Shown here in pieces: positions 8,872-17,195 of a stretch of DNA of 64,000 nt. The position numbers and the translations under genes were made by a program. The DNA is from an uncultured Amylibacter sp. (GTDB taxonomy: Bacteria > Pseudomonadota > Alphaproteobacteria > Rhodobacterales > Rhodobacteraceae): contig CANMGS010000004.1 in assembly GCA_947497475.1 (NCBI GenBank), forward strand, positions 62,001-126,000, given 5' to 3'. Positions within the stretch are counted from its first letter, which is position 1. Each line of letters starts with the position of its first letter. The notes under the pieces were generated by a model. The model was not told where the DNA came from. It ran no database searches and worked only from the letters and a program-made list of their open reading frames with translations.

Positions 8872-9735
8872 TTATTTATAAGTGGGTAAGTCGTTTGCTT
8901 GCGGTGGATATCCAATATATCCCCCTGAATTTAATAGTTTTTGATCTGTATATATTGCCCTTGCGAGTTTAATATAAAATCGCCTTAATTCCTTCCATAG
9001 TCTATATGCAAATGGCCCTTTGTCGGGGCTTTCTAATTCCGTAACGGCTTGGAGTCTTTCGCTGCGGTGAATGGTTTCCTCATTTTTTTGGGATGTTACT
9101 CCATTGCATGCTACGCCTTGTACGGCTACGGTTTCCCATAATTGCAATGCTTTCCAGCCTGATCTGGGGGTAAATAATATGTCGTCTGCATGGTCAGAGT
9201 ATACTTTAGTTGCGTGCAGTAACTTTTTTGCCCCTGCATAAGATATTAAATAACACGCCGCGCTTGGAACGGTTTGCTTTATACTCCTAAGACTGACTTG
9301 GCTATCATGTAATTTGCAAAGAGGTCCATAACGGTGATGTCCGATAAATCCATCAAGTCTAATGATATCAAATGTTATTCCAGAACTAATTATGTTTTGG
9401 ACAGAAGTGGGTAGCTTTTTTGAAATAAAGATATCATCTTCCATAATTATTGCGTGTGGTATTTTGGACGAAACCACATTTTGCCATAAAGTACGATGAC
9501 TTTCGAAAATTGCGATTTCTGTTTGTGTCATGCTCCAACGCGGACGCCATCCACCACTTTTGTAATTTGCGTTCTTTAAAGAGTTATGTGCTTGTGCATC
9601 GATAGCAGGAAATCGCGTCATAAAACGGATTATACCGGATGCTCTTGCTTGCTCTTTTAAAAACTCTTTTCTTTCAGTTGCGCGATCTAAGTTAATATAA
9701 AAAATTGGAGTTGAGAAAGTATCAGAAGAACACAT
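8872..9735 (-). CDS. glycosyltransferase family 25 (LPS biosynthesis)
   Basis: A 287-residue GT25 protein. The opening FYINLDRATERKEFLKEQ is the family signature, and IIMEDDIFIS holds the metal-binding acidic triplet (EDD) near residue 100. The VPSAACYLISYAGAKKLL block is also typical. GT25 members transfer galactose or glucose to lipooligosaccharide in Gram-negative bacteria, in the cytoplasm before export. It is separated from the preceding glycosyltransferase pair by about 130 bp and reads in the same direction. Donor specificity is unknown. Confidence 0.87.
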   Translation of the reverse strand: MCSSDTFSTPIFYINLDRATERKEFLKEQARASGIIRFMTRFPAIDAQAHNSLKNANYKSGGWRPRWSMTQTEIAIFESHRTLWQNVVSSKIPHAIIMEDDIFISKKLPTSVQNIISSGITFDIIRLDGFIGHHRYGPLCKLHDSQVSLRSIKQTVPSAACYLISYAGAKKLLHATKVYSDHADDILFTPRSGWKALQLWETVAVQGVACNGVTSQKNEETIHRSERLQAVTELESPDKGPFAYRLWKELRRFYIKLARAIYTDQKLLNSGGYIGYPPQANDLPTYK

Positions 9736-9828
9736 ATTTTAAGCCTGTTTATCTAACTATGCTTTAATTCAGCATATTATCATATCGTATGTAAATGTTA
9801 GAGAAGGCTTTGCATAGCGCTTTAATAG

Positions 9829-10947
9829 TTATGATTGTATAAAATCCATTATCTCGCAAACAGTCGCTGTTTGAATGCCTCCGTTAATGTTTATATTGAT
9901 TTTTTGACCCTTTTCGCAGGCTGGATTATCCAGCATGGCAAAAGCAATATTTCGGTCTAGGTCGGGGGAATAAACTCCAGATGTGGCAATTCCTACCGCT
10001 TTAGAGTCTTTTTGACATAATAAAGGTATAGTAATTGGCCCAAGTTTAGGGCCATCAATGTACAAGCCTTTTAACTGTTTTTTTGTCCCTAAAGCTCGCT
10101 GTTTTAAAAGTGCTTCTTTCCCAATGAAATCTAGATCGCTGTCTAGCGCGCAATATTTCTCTAACCCTATCTCTAAGGGGGTGTCTTTGATTGTCATATC
10201 ATTGCCGTAACCTAACAAACCACTTTCAACACGCTCAATAAGGTTAGGACAGCCTGCACGTAAGTTATATGGCTCACCTTTTGCGGTAATAGCATCCCAT
10301 AAATCTAAGCCTAGGCTGCTATCATCTAGGTAGATTTCAAAGCCACCCTGTTTAGACCATCCTGAACGAGCAATATTCAACATCCGGCCCTTAAAAGGGA
10401 ATGTACTGAAACGAAAGAACTTGATGTCACGAATTTCTGGCCCAAAGACATCTACTAATAGGTCTTCTGCCATTGGGCCTTGGATGGCCAGTGGTGATAC
10501 ATCTGGCTCAGTAACTTCTACGTCTAACCCCATACCTTGAGCTAATCCAGCTGCCCAATGTAACATATCACTGTCAGCGATAGAGAACCAATATATGTCA
10601 GGGGCAATACACAGAGCTACAGGATCATTGATCAACCCGCCTTTAGAATTGCATATAGGTGCATAATAGCAGCGCCCTGGTTGTGCATTCCTCAGATCGC
10701 GTGCGCTCATTATACAAGCAAGCTTATGAGCATCTGGGCCTTTTAATTGTACTTGGCGTTCAACGGAAACATCCCAAATTTGGGCATATTTTTTTAGATG
10801 ATGGTAATCTTCTTCTAGGCTCTTAAATACAGTTGGCAAAAACATGTGGTTATAAACTGTGTATCCAGAAACCCCTGCCGCTTCTACGCGTGCTGTATAT
10901 GGTGTTGCGCGTAGTCTGCGCGTTGGAAAAATTGCTGCACCAGTCAT
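9829..10947 (-). CDS. dmdA: dimethylsulfoniopropionate demethylase DmdA
   Basis: A GcvT-fold, tetrahydrofolate-dependent enzyme that removes one methyl group from DMSP, giving methylmercaptopropionate and 5-methyl-THF. The N-terminus RRLRATPYTARVEAAGV followed by YTVYNHMFLPTVF is the DmdA-specific form rather than that of glycine-cleavage GcvT. Other matching blocks are WDVSVERQVQLKGPDA, SKQGGFEIY and GYGNDMT. I place the start at the ATG at 10947 (372 residues) because AGGG lies 7 bases upstream; the ATG at 10953 has almost no spacing. The gene is divergent from a metY-like operon that ends in a DmdB-like ligase, which supports a DMSP role. Clade assignment needs a tree. Confidence 0.92.
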   Translation of the reverse strand: MTGAAIFPTRRLRATPYTARVEAAGVSGYTVYNHMFLPTVFKSLEEDYHHLKKYAQIWDVSVERQVQLKGPDAHKLACIMSARDLRNAQPGRCYYAPICNSKGGLINDPVALCIAPDIYWFSIADSDMLHWAAGLAQGMGLDVEVTEPDVSPLAIQGPMAEDLLVDVFGPEIRDIKFFRFSTFPFKGRMLNIARSGWSKQGGFEIYLDDSSLGLDLWDAITAKGEPYNLRAGCPNLIERVESGLLGYGNDMTIKDTPLEIGLEKYCALDSDLDFIGKEALLKQRALGTKKQLKGLYIDGPKLGPITIPLLCQKDSKAVGIATSGVYSPDLDRNIAFAMLDNPACEKGQKINININGGIQTATVCEIMDFIQS

Positions 10948-11041
10948 CGTCATACCCTGATAAAATTAAATCATGATTTTTATTTACTTCAATTGTCAGA
11001 CATTTAAAAGTAATGTAGTGACTCCTTGTCAATCTTTTGCG

Positions 11042-11100
11042 ACATTTATGGGAGAAATGCAGCAATTTCTAATGAATTTCTGCACATAAAGGGAGAATCA
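11042..11100 (+). promoter_or_regulatory. structured 5' leader of the metY-like gene
   Basis: Just before the metY start there are two overlapping, mutually exclusive stem possibilities: AGAAAT (11053-11058) with ATTTCT (11065-11070), and TGCAGCAATT (11058-11067) with AATTTCTGCA (11075-11084, 9 of 10 pairs). The ribosome site AAAGGGAG follows immediately at 11088-11095. Such an arrangement could be an attenuator or a small metabolite switch; methionine genes in alphaproteobacteria often carry SAM riboswitches, but I cannot match this to a known class. Confidence 0.35.
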
Positions 11101-11102
11101 AT

Positions 11103-12407
11103 ATGAGTGGTGACTATAAATTTGACACCCTAAGTTTGCATGCTGGACACAGTCCAGACAGTCGCCATGGCAGCCGTGCTGTGCCAATACATCAAACAAC
11201 ATCCTATGTGTTCCAAGATACAGAGCATGCCGCGGCTTTGTTTAATTTAGAGGTTGGTGGGCATATTTATTCTCGTATATCAAACCCTACGGTTGCAGTG
11301 TTGGAGCAACGTTTGGCCGCGCTTGAAGGTGGGATAGGGGCGGTCGCAACTTCATCTGGTATGGCAGCGCTATTCTTGACGGTTATGGCGTTGTGCAGTG
11401 CGGGCGATCATATCGTATCTTCATCACAGATGTACGGTGCAAATATTAATTTATTTCAACACACATTAAGTCGCTACGGTATTACAACAACATTCGTAAA
11501 ACCAAATGACCCTGCAGCAATAGAAGCTGCAATTCAACCAAATACAAAAATGGTTTTTGGTGAGGTGATTGGTAACCCTGGTATGGATGTTTTAGATGTG
11601 CCTGTTGTTGGAAAAATAGCAAATGATGCAGGTGTTCCGCTTATAATTGATGCGACCTTCAATACGCCTTGGCTTTTGAAACCTTTGGAGCATGGCGCGA
11701 ATATTGTAATCCATTCACTAACCAAATGGATCGGTGGTCACGGTGTTGCCTTGGGCGGTGCTGTGATTGATGGCGGTAATTTTGATTGGGGGCAGAATGA
11801 CCGCTTCCCAACTTTGACAGAACCGCACTTCGGCTTTCAAGGAGTGAACCTGTGGGAAGAGTATGGGCCTGCTGCTTTCATCACGCGTGTACGCACAGAG
11901 GGTATGTATAACGTTGGGCCGTGCTTAAGCCCAACCAATGCGTTTCATTTGATCCAAGGGATCGAAACGCTTGGGCTGCGTATGGAGCGGCACATGGAAA
12001 ACACCGCAAAGATGTTGGATTTTCTGACAAACCATGAAGGGATTTCATGGGTGAAACACCCGATGCTACCAGATCACCCTGACCATGAAGTGGCGAAACG
12101 TTTGATGCCCAAAGGGGTAGGGTCGATCATTGCTTGTGGTATCAAAGGCGGTCGTGATGCGGGGCGTGCATTTATCGAGAACGTTCAAGTTGCATCGCAT
12201 TTGGCAAATGTTGGGGATGCGAAAACGTTGGTCATTCACCCAGGCTCCACAACGCATTCACATATTACACCAGAAGCGATGGAAGCTGCAGGGTTAACAG
12301 ATGATCTGCTGCGCATTTCTGTGGGTCTTGAAGATTTTGATGATATTGCCGCTGATTTCAAAAATGCGCTGCGCGCAGCCAGTAAAGTTGCGGGAGCTGC
12401 AAAATGA
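11103..12407 (+). CDS. metY: O-acetylhomoserine sulfhydrylase (aminocarboxypropyltransferase)
   Basis: A 434-residue PLP enzyme of the Cys/Met metabolism family. The opening TLSLHAGHSPD, YSRISNPTV, and the PLP-lysine motif HSLTKWIGGHG (Lys near residue 208) are visible, along with the OAH sulfhydrylase insert around FPTLTEPHFGFQGVN and the C-terminal HPGSTTHSH. The enzyme joins O-acetylhomoserine with sulfide or methanethiol; with methanethiol it makes methionine directly. Its position divergent from dmdA and upstream of a DmdB-like ligase suggests use of methanethiol released from DMSP; that step is inference. It has a good Shine-Dalgarno and overlaps the next gene by 4 bp. The symbol is used in the broad sense. 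Confidence 0.9.
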   Translation: MSGDYKFDTLSLHAGHSPDSRHGSRAVPIHQTTSYVFQDTEHAAALFNLEVGGHIYSRISNPTVAVLEQRLAALEGGIGAVATSSGMAALFLTVMALCSAGDHIVSSSQMYGANINLFQHTLSRYGITTTFVKPNDPAAIEAAIQPNTKMVFGEVIGNPGMDVLDVPVVGKIANDAGVPLIIDATFNTPWLLKPLEHGANIVIHSLTKWIGGHGVALGGAVIDGGNFDWGQNDRFPTLTEPHFGFQGVNLWEEYGPAAFITRVRTEGMYNVGPCLSPTNAFHLIQGIETLGLRMERHMENTAKMLDFLTNHEGISWVKHPMLPDHPDHEVAKRLMPKGVGSIIACGIKGGRDAGRAFIENVQVASHLANVGDAKTLVIHPGSTTHSHITPEAMEAAGLTDDLLRISVGLEDFDDIAADFKNALRAASKVAGAAK

Positions 12408-13198
12408 AGCTGACTGTAAGAGGGCAAGAAACTTATGTTTCGACAGGCGGTCGTGACTTTGATCCAAAGCTAAATGTTTTGATGTTTATTCATGGCAGTG
12501 GGCAAAGCCATTTAAGTTTTATGCTGCAGGGACGTTTTTTCGCAAACCGAGGATGGTCTGTGATCGTTGTTGATATGCCTGCGCATGGCTTGTCAAAAGG
12601 TGCAGCACTGACCACGATCGAAGATATGGCAGATTGGCATGCTGAGTTGATGGATGAATTGGGTGTCGCCTCTGCAAATATTATTGGTCATTCGCAAGGC
12701 GGTTTGATTGCCTTGGAATTAGGGCGTCGTCATGCAGGAAAAGTAAAGGGGCTTTCGCAGGTTGCAACGGCTTTGGCTATTCCTGTGAATGATATGCTGT
12801 TGTCTATGGCTGAAAATAAAGAAGCCGCAGCAATCGCTGCGATGACGGATTGGGGCCACGGTGTCGATGGGCATATGCACGAGCATACAATGCCAGGGCA
12901 AAACCATATGAATTATGGTAAACAATTGATGGCTGCAAATGAAAGCGGCGCGTTGTTTGCGGATTTAACAGCCTGTGCAAATTATACAGATGGCTCGAAA
13001 GCGGCGGCGGAAATCAATTGCCCATGCCAGTGTATTCTAGGGCAAAAAGATAAGATGACACCGATGAAGGCTGGCCTACAAATGGCGCAGGCATTGAATG
13101 TTGATGATACCACTGTGGTCGTTGGGGCAGGGCATATGTTGCCATCCGAACGCCCGTTTGAAGTGAACAAAGCGCTGCGTCCGTTTTTTGATAAGTAA
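12404..13198 (+). CDS. alpha/beta-hydrolase family protein
   Basis: A 264-residue alpha/beta hydrolase. MFIHGSGQSHLSF provides the oxyanion region, GHSQGG the nucleophile elbow (Ser97), GQKDKMTP the acid region and VGAGHMLPSE the catalytic His. The substrate is unknown. Its start overlaps the metY stop by 4 bp and a FadN-like gene follows 11 bp later, so it belongs to the DMSP-linked operon. It could hydrolyse a thioester or ester intermediate. It is much shorter than homoserine O-acetyltransferase and lacks that enzyme's lid, so I do not call it MetX. Confidence 0.82.
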   Translation: MKLTVRGQETYVSTGGRDFDPKLNVLMFIHGSGQSHLSFMLQGRFFANRGWSVIVVDMPAHGLSKGAALTTIEDMADWHAELMDELGVASANIIGHSQGGLIALELGRRHAGKVKGLSQVATALAIPVNDMLLSMAENKEAAAIAAMTDWGHGVDGHMHEHTMPGQNHMNYGKQLMAANESGALFADLTACANYTDGSKAAAEINCPCQCILGQKDKMTPMKAGLQMAQALNVDDTTVVVGAGHMLPSERPFEVNKALRPFFDK

Positions 13199-13209
13199 GG
13201 TAGAACCAA

Positions 13210-15552
13210 ATGTCTGATTTTAAAAAGATTGCCGTAATCGGCGCAGGGACAATGGGCAGCGGGATTGCTGCTCAGATTGCGAATGCTGGTCATTCTGTCA
13301 TCCTGATGGATCTGCCAAGTGATGATGATGCCTATGCGGTTGTGAATGCTGCAAAAGCTCGTTTGTTGAAATCTGATCCACCAGCATTGGTGAATAAAAA
13401 ACGCATCGATTTGATCGAGCTTGCGAATATTCGCGATGATTTTGATAAACTGGCAGAATGCGACTGGATTGTTGAAGCTGTCGTTGAACGTTTGGATATC
13501 AAGAAAGACCTTTATAAGCGTTTGGATGCAGTTATTTCTGATGATTGTATTGTCACGTCGAACACGTCCACTATTCCGATTTCGTTGTTGGTTGAAGATA
13601 TGCCTTTGGCGTTCCGCAAACGATTTGCAATCACCCACTACTTTAACCCTGTACGTTATATGCGTTTGTTGGAACTGGTGCGTGGGGCAGACACTGACGA
13701 AGCGATTATGGACAAACTTGCCGCCTATAATGACGAGGTGATGGGTAAAGGTGTAGTTCGTTGTAATGATACACCAGGTTTCCTTGGCAATCGTGTGGGT
13801 GTGTTTGCGCTACAGGTTGGTATGGATGAGGCATCTAAACTTGGACTGACGGTTGAAGAGGCTGATGCATTAATGGGTCGGCCGATGGGTATTCCGAAAA
13901 CAGGTGTGTTTGGGCTGTATGACTTGATCGGTGTTGATTTGATGTCCGATGTTGTGGACACATTGGGGGATATTTTACCAAGGAATGATGTGTTTCATCC
14001 AATCGGCACGAAGGGTAATCCCGTGATGCCATTGATCCGTTCAATGGTCGCAGATGGATATACAGGCGACAAAGGCAAAGGCGGTTTTTACCGTGTTGTA
14101 GATGGTAAGGATTGTGCCGTTGATTTAGCTACAGGCAACGTGCGTGCACGTGTTGCAAATCTGCCTGAAAAAGCAATACATGCTGCAAACCAGCAGGCAG
14201 CTGGTCAAGAAACGTTAACAGATTTGATTGTTGGCAATGACGCCCAAACAACTTTTTGCCGTCGTATGTTAGGCCGTGTTTTTGCTTATGCTGCGGATTT
14301 GATCCCAGATGTTACACACAGCCCGCAAGATATCGATGATGCGATGAAGCTTGGATTTAACTGGGTGCGTGGCCCGTTTGAAATGATGGATGCTTTGGGC
14401 GCAAAAGTATCGAAAGAGCTTATTCAAGAGGCAGGGTTATCTGTTCCGATGTCATTGGAAGCGTCTTTCCAAAATGGCCCGTTTTATAGCGTTGACGGAT
14501 CAGATCTAAATGTACGTGTATTCATGGGCGAGGATACAGGAGGTCAACCTACACCTGTTGTTTTACCTGAAGGCACAGTTCGGTTTCATATGGCGAAGCG
14601 AACAATGACGCCGGTTGCTGAAAATGAAGCAGCCAGTCTTTATGAGCTAGAAAATGATCTGCGACTGATTGAATTCCATTCAAAAGCGAATGCATTGACA
14701 GGCGCTTCTATGGAGATTGTTGCCGAGGCTGCAAAAAACCATGGCGCAGGTATTTTAGTGCATAATGATGCACAACATTTTTCTGCTGGGGTCGATTTGA
14801 ACCGTTTCCGCGGTTTTATCGAAAGTGGTGGCTGGGCTGGTATGGGCGGCTTTTTGAATGATTTTCAGCAAGCTGTGAAAGCGTTGAAATATACTCCTGT
14901 TCCTGTTGTAGGTGCACCCTCAGGCTTAAGTATCGGTGGTGGTTTCGAAGTGCTGGTGCACTGCGATAAAGTTGTGGCACATACGAATACAGTCTTTGGA
15001 CTTGTTGAAACGGGTGTTGGCGTTGTGCCAGGTGGTGGCGGGGTCAAGGAAACGCTTTGGCGTTGGTATCAAGCAACTGGCGATTGGGAGAAAGCATCTT
15101 GGAATACATGGATGCAAATTGGCTACGGCCAAATTGGAACCAGCCCAGATATGTCTGCTTGTTATCAATATTACTTACCTGAACGCGATATTGAGGTGAT
15201 TAACCGTGATAAGCTGGTTGTATCAGCAACAGCAGCGTTAAAAGGTATGCAGCAAGGGTATTCGGCACCAACTGCGCCACTCTTTGAGTTGCCAGGCAAA
15301 GCGATTTTGTCAAAGATGTCTGATTTTATGGATAAAGGCATCAAAGATGGGCTATTCTTTGAACATGATAAAACAGTAGCGATGCAGGTTGCAGAGATCG
15401 TTGTAAATTCTGAAAGTGATGTATCACTTAAACAAACAGAGCAAGATTTATATGATCGCGAACGCCGCGCATTTTTGACTTTGGCAAAGACCAAAGAAAC
15501 GCATGCACGGATTGCCAGCCTGTTAGATACAGGCACAGCTGTCAGAAATTAG
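13210..15552 (+). CDS. 3-hydroxyacyl-CoA dehydrogenase / enoyl-CoA hydratase fusion (FadN type)
   Basis: A 780-residue bifunctional beta-oxidation protein with the dehydrogenase first, as in FadN, and the hydratase/isomerase domain last, the reverse of FadB. The NAD loop GAGTMGSGIAAQIANAGH lies at about residues 10-27. SNTSTIPIS, HYFNPVRYMRLLELV and the NDTPGFLGNRVG block belong to the dehydrogenase. The crotonase domain (about 480-700) keeps both catalytic glutamates, in SIGGGFEVL and VETGVGVVPGGGG. It forms an operon with metY, a hydrolase and an acyl-CoA ligase. It may process acyl-CoA made from methylmercaptopropionate or acrylate, or simply fatty acyl-CoA; context alone does not decide. 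Confidence 0.88.
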   Translation: MSDFKKIAVIGAGTMGSGIAAQIANAGHSVILMDLPSDDDAYAVVNAAKARLLKSDPPALVNKKRIDLIELANIRDDFDKLAECDWIVEAVVERLDIKKDLYKRLDAVISDDCIVTSNTSTIPISLLVEDMPLAFRKRFAITHYFNPVRYMRLLELVRGADTDEAIMDKLAAYNDEVMGKGVVRCNDTPGFLGNRVGVFALQVGMDEASKLGLTVEEADALMGRPMGIPKTGVFGLYDLIGVDLMSDVVDTLGDILPRNDVFHPIGTKGNPVMPLIRSMVADGYTGDKGKGGFYRVVDGKDCAVDLATGNVRARVANLPEKAIHAANQQAAGQETLTDLIVGNDAQTTFCRRMLGRVFAYAADLIPDVTHSPQDIDDAMKLGFNWVRGPFEMMDALGAKVSKELIQEAGLSVPMSLEASFQNGPFYSVDGSDLNVRVFMGEDTGGQPTPVVLPEGTVRFHMAKRTMTPVAENEAASLYELENDLRLIEFHSKANALTGASMEIVAEAAKNHGAGILVHNDAQHFSAGVDLNRFRGFIESGGWAGMGGFLNDFQQAVKALKYTPVPVVGAPSGLSIGGGFEVLVHCDKVVAHTNTVFGLVETGVGVVPGGGGVKETLWRWYQATGDWEKASWNTWMQIGYGQIGTSPDMSACYQYYLPERDIEVINRDKLVVSATAALKGMQQGYSAPTAPLFELPGKAILSKMSDFMDKGIKDGLFFEHDKTVAMQVAEIVVNSESDVSLKQTEQDLYDRERRAFLTLAKTKETHARIASLLDTGTAVRN

Positions 15553-15564
15553 GGTGGGGCTATA

Positions 15565-17181
15565 ATGAGTAACAAATTTGAATGTTTTGATAAGAACGCA
15601 GCAAACCATGTGCCGCTTTCCCCGCTTTCATTTCTGAAACGTACAGCACTGATGTACCCAGATTATGTTGCCACGATTTATGGGGATCGGCAGTACACTT
15701 GGAGTGAAACTTATGACCGCTGCCGTCGTTTGGCCTCTGCGTTAAAAGCGCGTGGTGTTGAAAAGGGCGACACGGTTTCTATTGTTGCAGCGAATACGCC
15801 AGAAATGTTGGAAGCACACTTTGGTATTCCGATGTCAGGGGCTGTGTTGAACACAATCAACACACGTTTGGACGCCGACACAATTGCGTATATTTTAGAG
15901 CATGGCGAAGCGAAGGTTCTGATCCTTGATACAGAGTTGGCACCAGAGGCTGCAAAAGCTGTGGAGCAACTGAACAATCCTGATCTTCTGGTCATTGATA
16001 TCATGGATATGCAAGCCTGTGACGCACCACGTTCTATTGGAGCGTTGGATTATGAAGCTTTCCTGTCAGAGGGCGATCCGAATGCAGATTGGGAATTGCC
16101 GAACGATGAATGGGATGCGCTTGCGTTGAACTATACGTCTGGCACCAGCGGGCGCCCGAAGGGTGTTGTTTATCATCACCGTGGTGCCTATTTGATGGCG
16201 ATTGGTACGATTTCTGATTGGGCTTTACCGCGGCATCCGAAATATTTGTACGTTGTGCCGATGTTCCATTGTAACGGCTGGTGTCACGGCTGGGCGATGG
16301 CGGCTGTGGCTGGCACGATTGTTTGCACGAAAACTATCACGCCTGCTGTGGTTTACGGTGCGATTGCGGAACACAAGGTAAGCCACTTTGGCGGTGCGCC
16401 GATTGTTTTGGGTATGATCCTGAATGCTGATGATGCAGATCGCAAACCGTTTGATCACCAAATTGAGATTATGACAGCGGGGGCACCACCACCTGCGGCA
16501 ATCTTGGAAGGTATCGAAGGCTTAGGGTTTAATGTGACCCAAGTTTACGGTCTGACGGAAACCTATGGCCATACGATTATGTGTTCATGGAATACGCAAT
16601 GGGATGATCTGGATACGTCTGATCGCTCTATGATCAAAGCGCGTACTGGTGCGGCTATGGTCATGATGGAAGATATGCGTGTCGTTGATACGGAAACCAT
16701 GCAAGATGTCCCAGATGACGGGGAAACCATAGGTGAGATTGTTATGCGTGGTAATTCCACGATGAAAGGGTATCTGAAAAATCCTGAAGCAACGGCAGAA
16801 GCGTTTGAAGGGGGATGGTTCAGAACGGGCGATTTGGCTGTGATGCATCCGAATGGCTACGCACAGGTCAAAGACCGTTTGAAAGACATCATTATTTCGG
16901 GGGGCGAGAATATATCGTCTGTAGAAATAGAAGGGGCGTTACACCGCCATCCTGCCGTTGCTTTGGCGGCAGTGGTTGCCAAGCCTGACGATAAATGGGG
17001 CGAAGTGCCTTGTGCATTTGTGGAACTGAAACCAGATATGTCAGCGACAGAGGAAGAGGTTATCCAATTTTGTCGTGATCATTTGGCAGGTTTCAAGCGA
17101 CCAAAACAAGTTATCTTTGGTGAGCTGCCAAAAACAGCGACGGGGAAAATTCAGAAATTTGAGTTGCGCAAACAGCTATAG
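15565..17181 (+). CDS. dmdB: acyl-CoA synthetase, probable methylmercaptopropionate-CoA ligase (DmdB-like)
   Basis: A 538-residue adenylate-forming enzyme. The P-loop YTSGTSGRPKG lies near residue 190, followed by HCNGWCHGW, GLTETYGH (A5), the FRTGDLAV region and the C-terminal PKTATGKIQKF whose Lys is catalytic (near 526). Length and the medium/short-chain ligase layout fit DmdB, which makes methylmercaptopropionyl-CoA from the product of DmdA. The link to DmdB rests on this layout and on dmdA lying in the same divergent locus, since related ligases act on other short fatty acids. It is the last gene of the operon, 12 bp after the FadN-like gene. The symbol is therefore tentative. Confidence 0.78.
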   Translation: MSNKFECFDKNAANHVPLSPLSFLKRTALMYPDYVATIYGDRQYTWSETYDRCRRLASALKARGVEKGDTVSIVAANTPEMLEAHFGIPMSGAVLNTINTRLDADTIAYILEHGEAKVLILDTELAPEAAKAVEQLNNPDLLVIDIMDMQACDAPRSIGALDYEAFLSEGDPNADWELPNDEWDALALNYTSGTSGRPKGVVYHHRGAYLMAIGTISDWALPRHPKYLYVVPMFHCNGWCHGWAMAAVAGTIVCTKTITPAVVYGAIAEHKVSHFGGAPIVLGMILNADDADRKPFDHQIEIMTAGAPPPAAILEGIEGLGFNVTQVYGLTETYGHTIMCSWNTQWDDLDTSDRSMIKARTGAAMVMMEDMRVVDTETMQDVPDDGETIGEIVMRGNSTMKGYLKNPEATAEAFEGGWFRTGDLAVMHPNGYAQVKDRLKDIIISGGENISSVEIEGALHRHPAVALAAVVAKPDDKWGEVPCAFVELKPDMSATEEEVIQFCRDHLAGFKRPKQVIFGELPKTATGKIQKFELRKQL

Positions 17182-17195
17182 TTTGCACAACGCAG

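Noticed and set aside
11042-11100. Firm call of a SAM-II or SAM-V riboswitch
   Set aside because: I could not fit the known pseudoknot core to this leader, so only a structured leader is reported.
12404-13198. Homoserine O-acetyltransferase (MetX) next to metY
   Set aside because: It is an alpha/beta hydrolase but about 100 residues too short and lacks the lid region of MetX.
12982-13638. Long open frame on the minus strand across the hydrolase/FadN junction
   Set aside because: It lies antisense to two well-supported genes, has no ribosome site, and its translation is low in complexity typical of an antisense frame with no recognisable domain.
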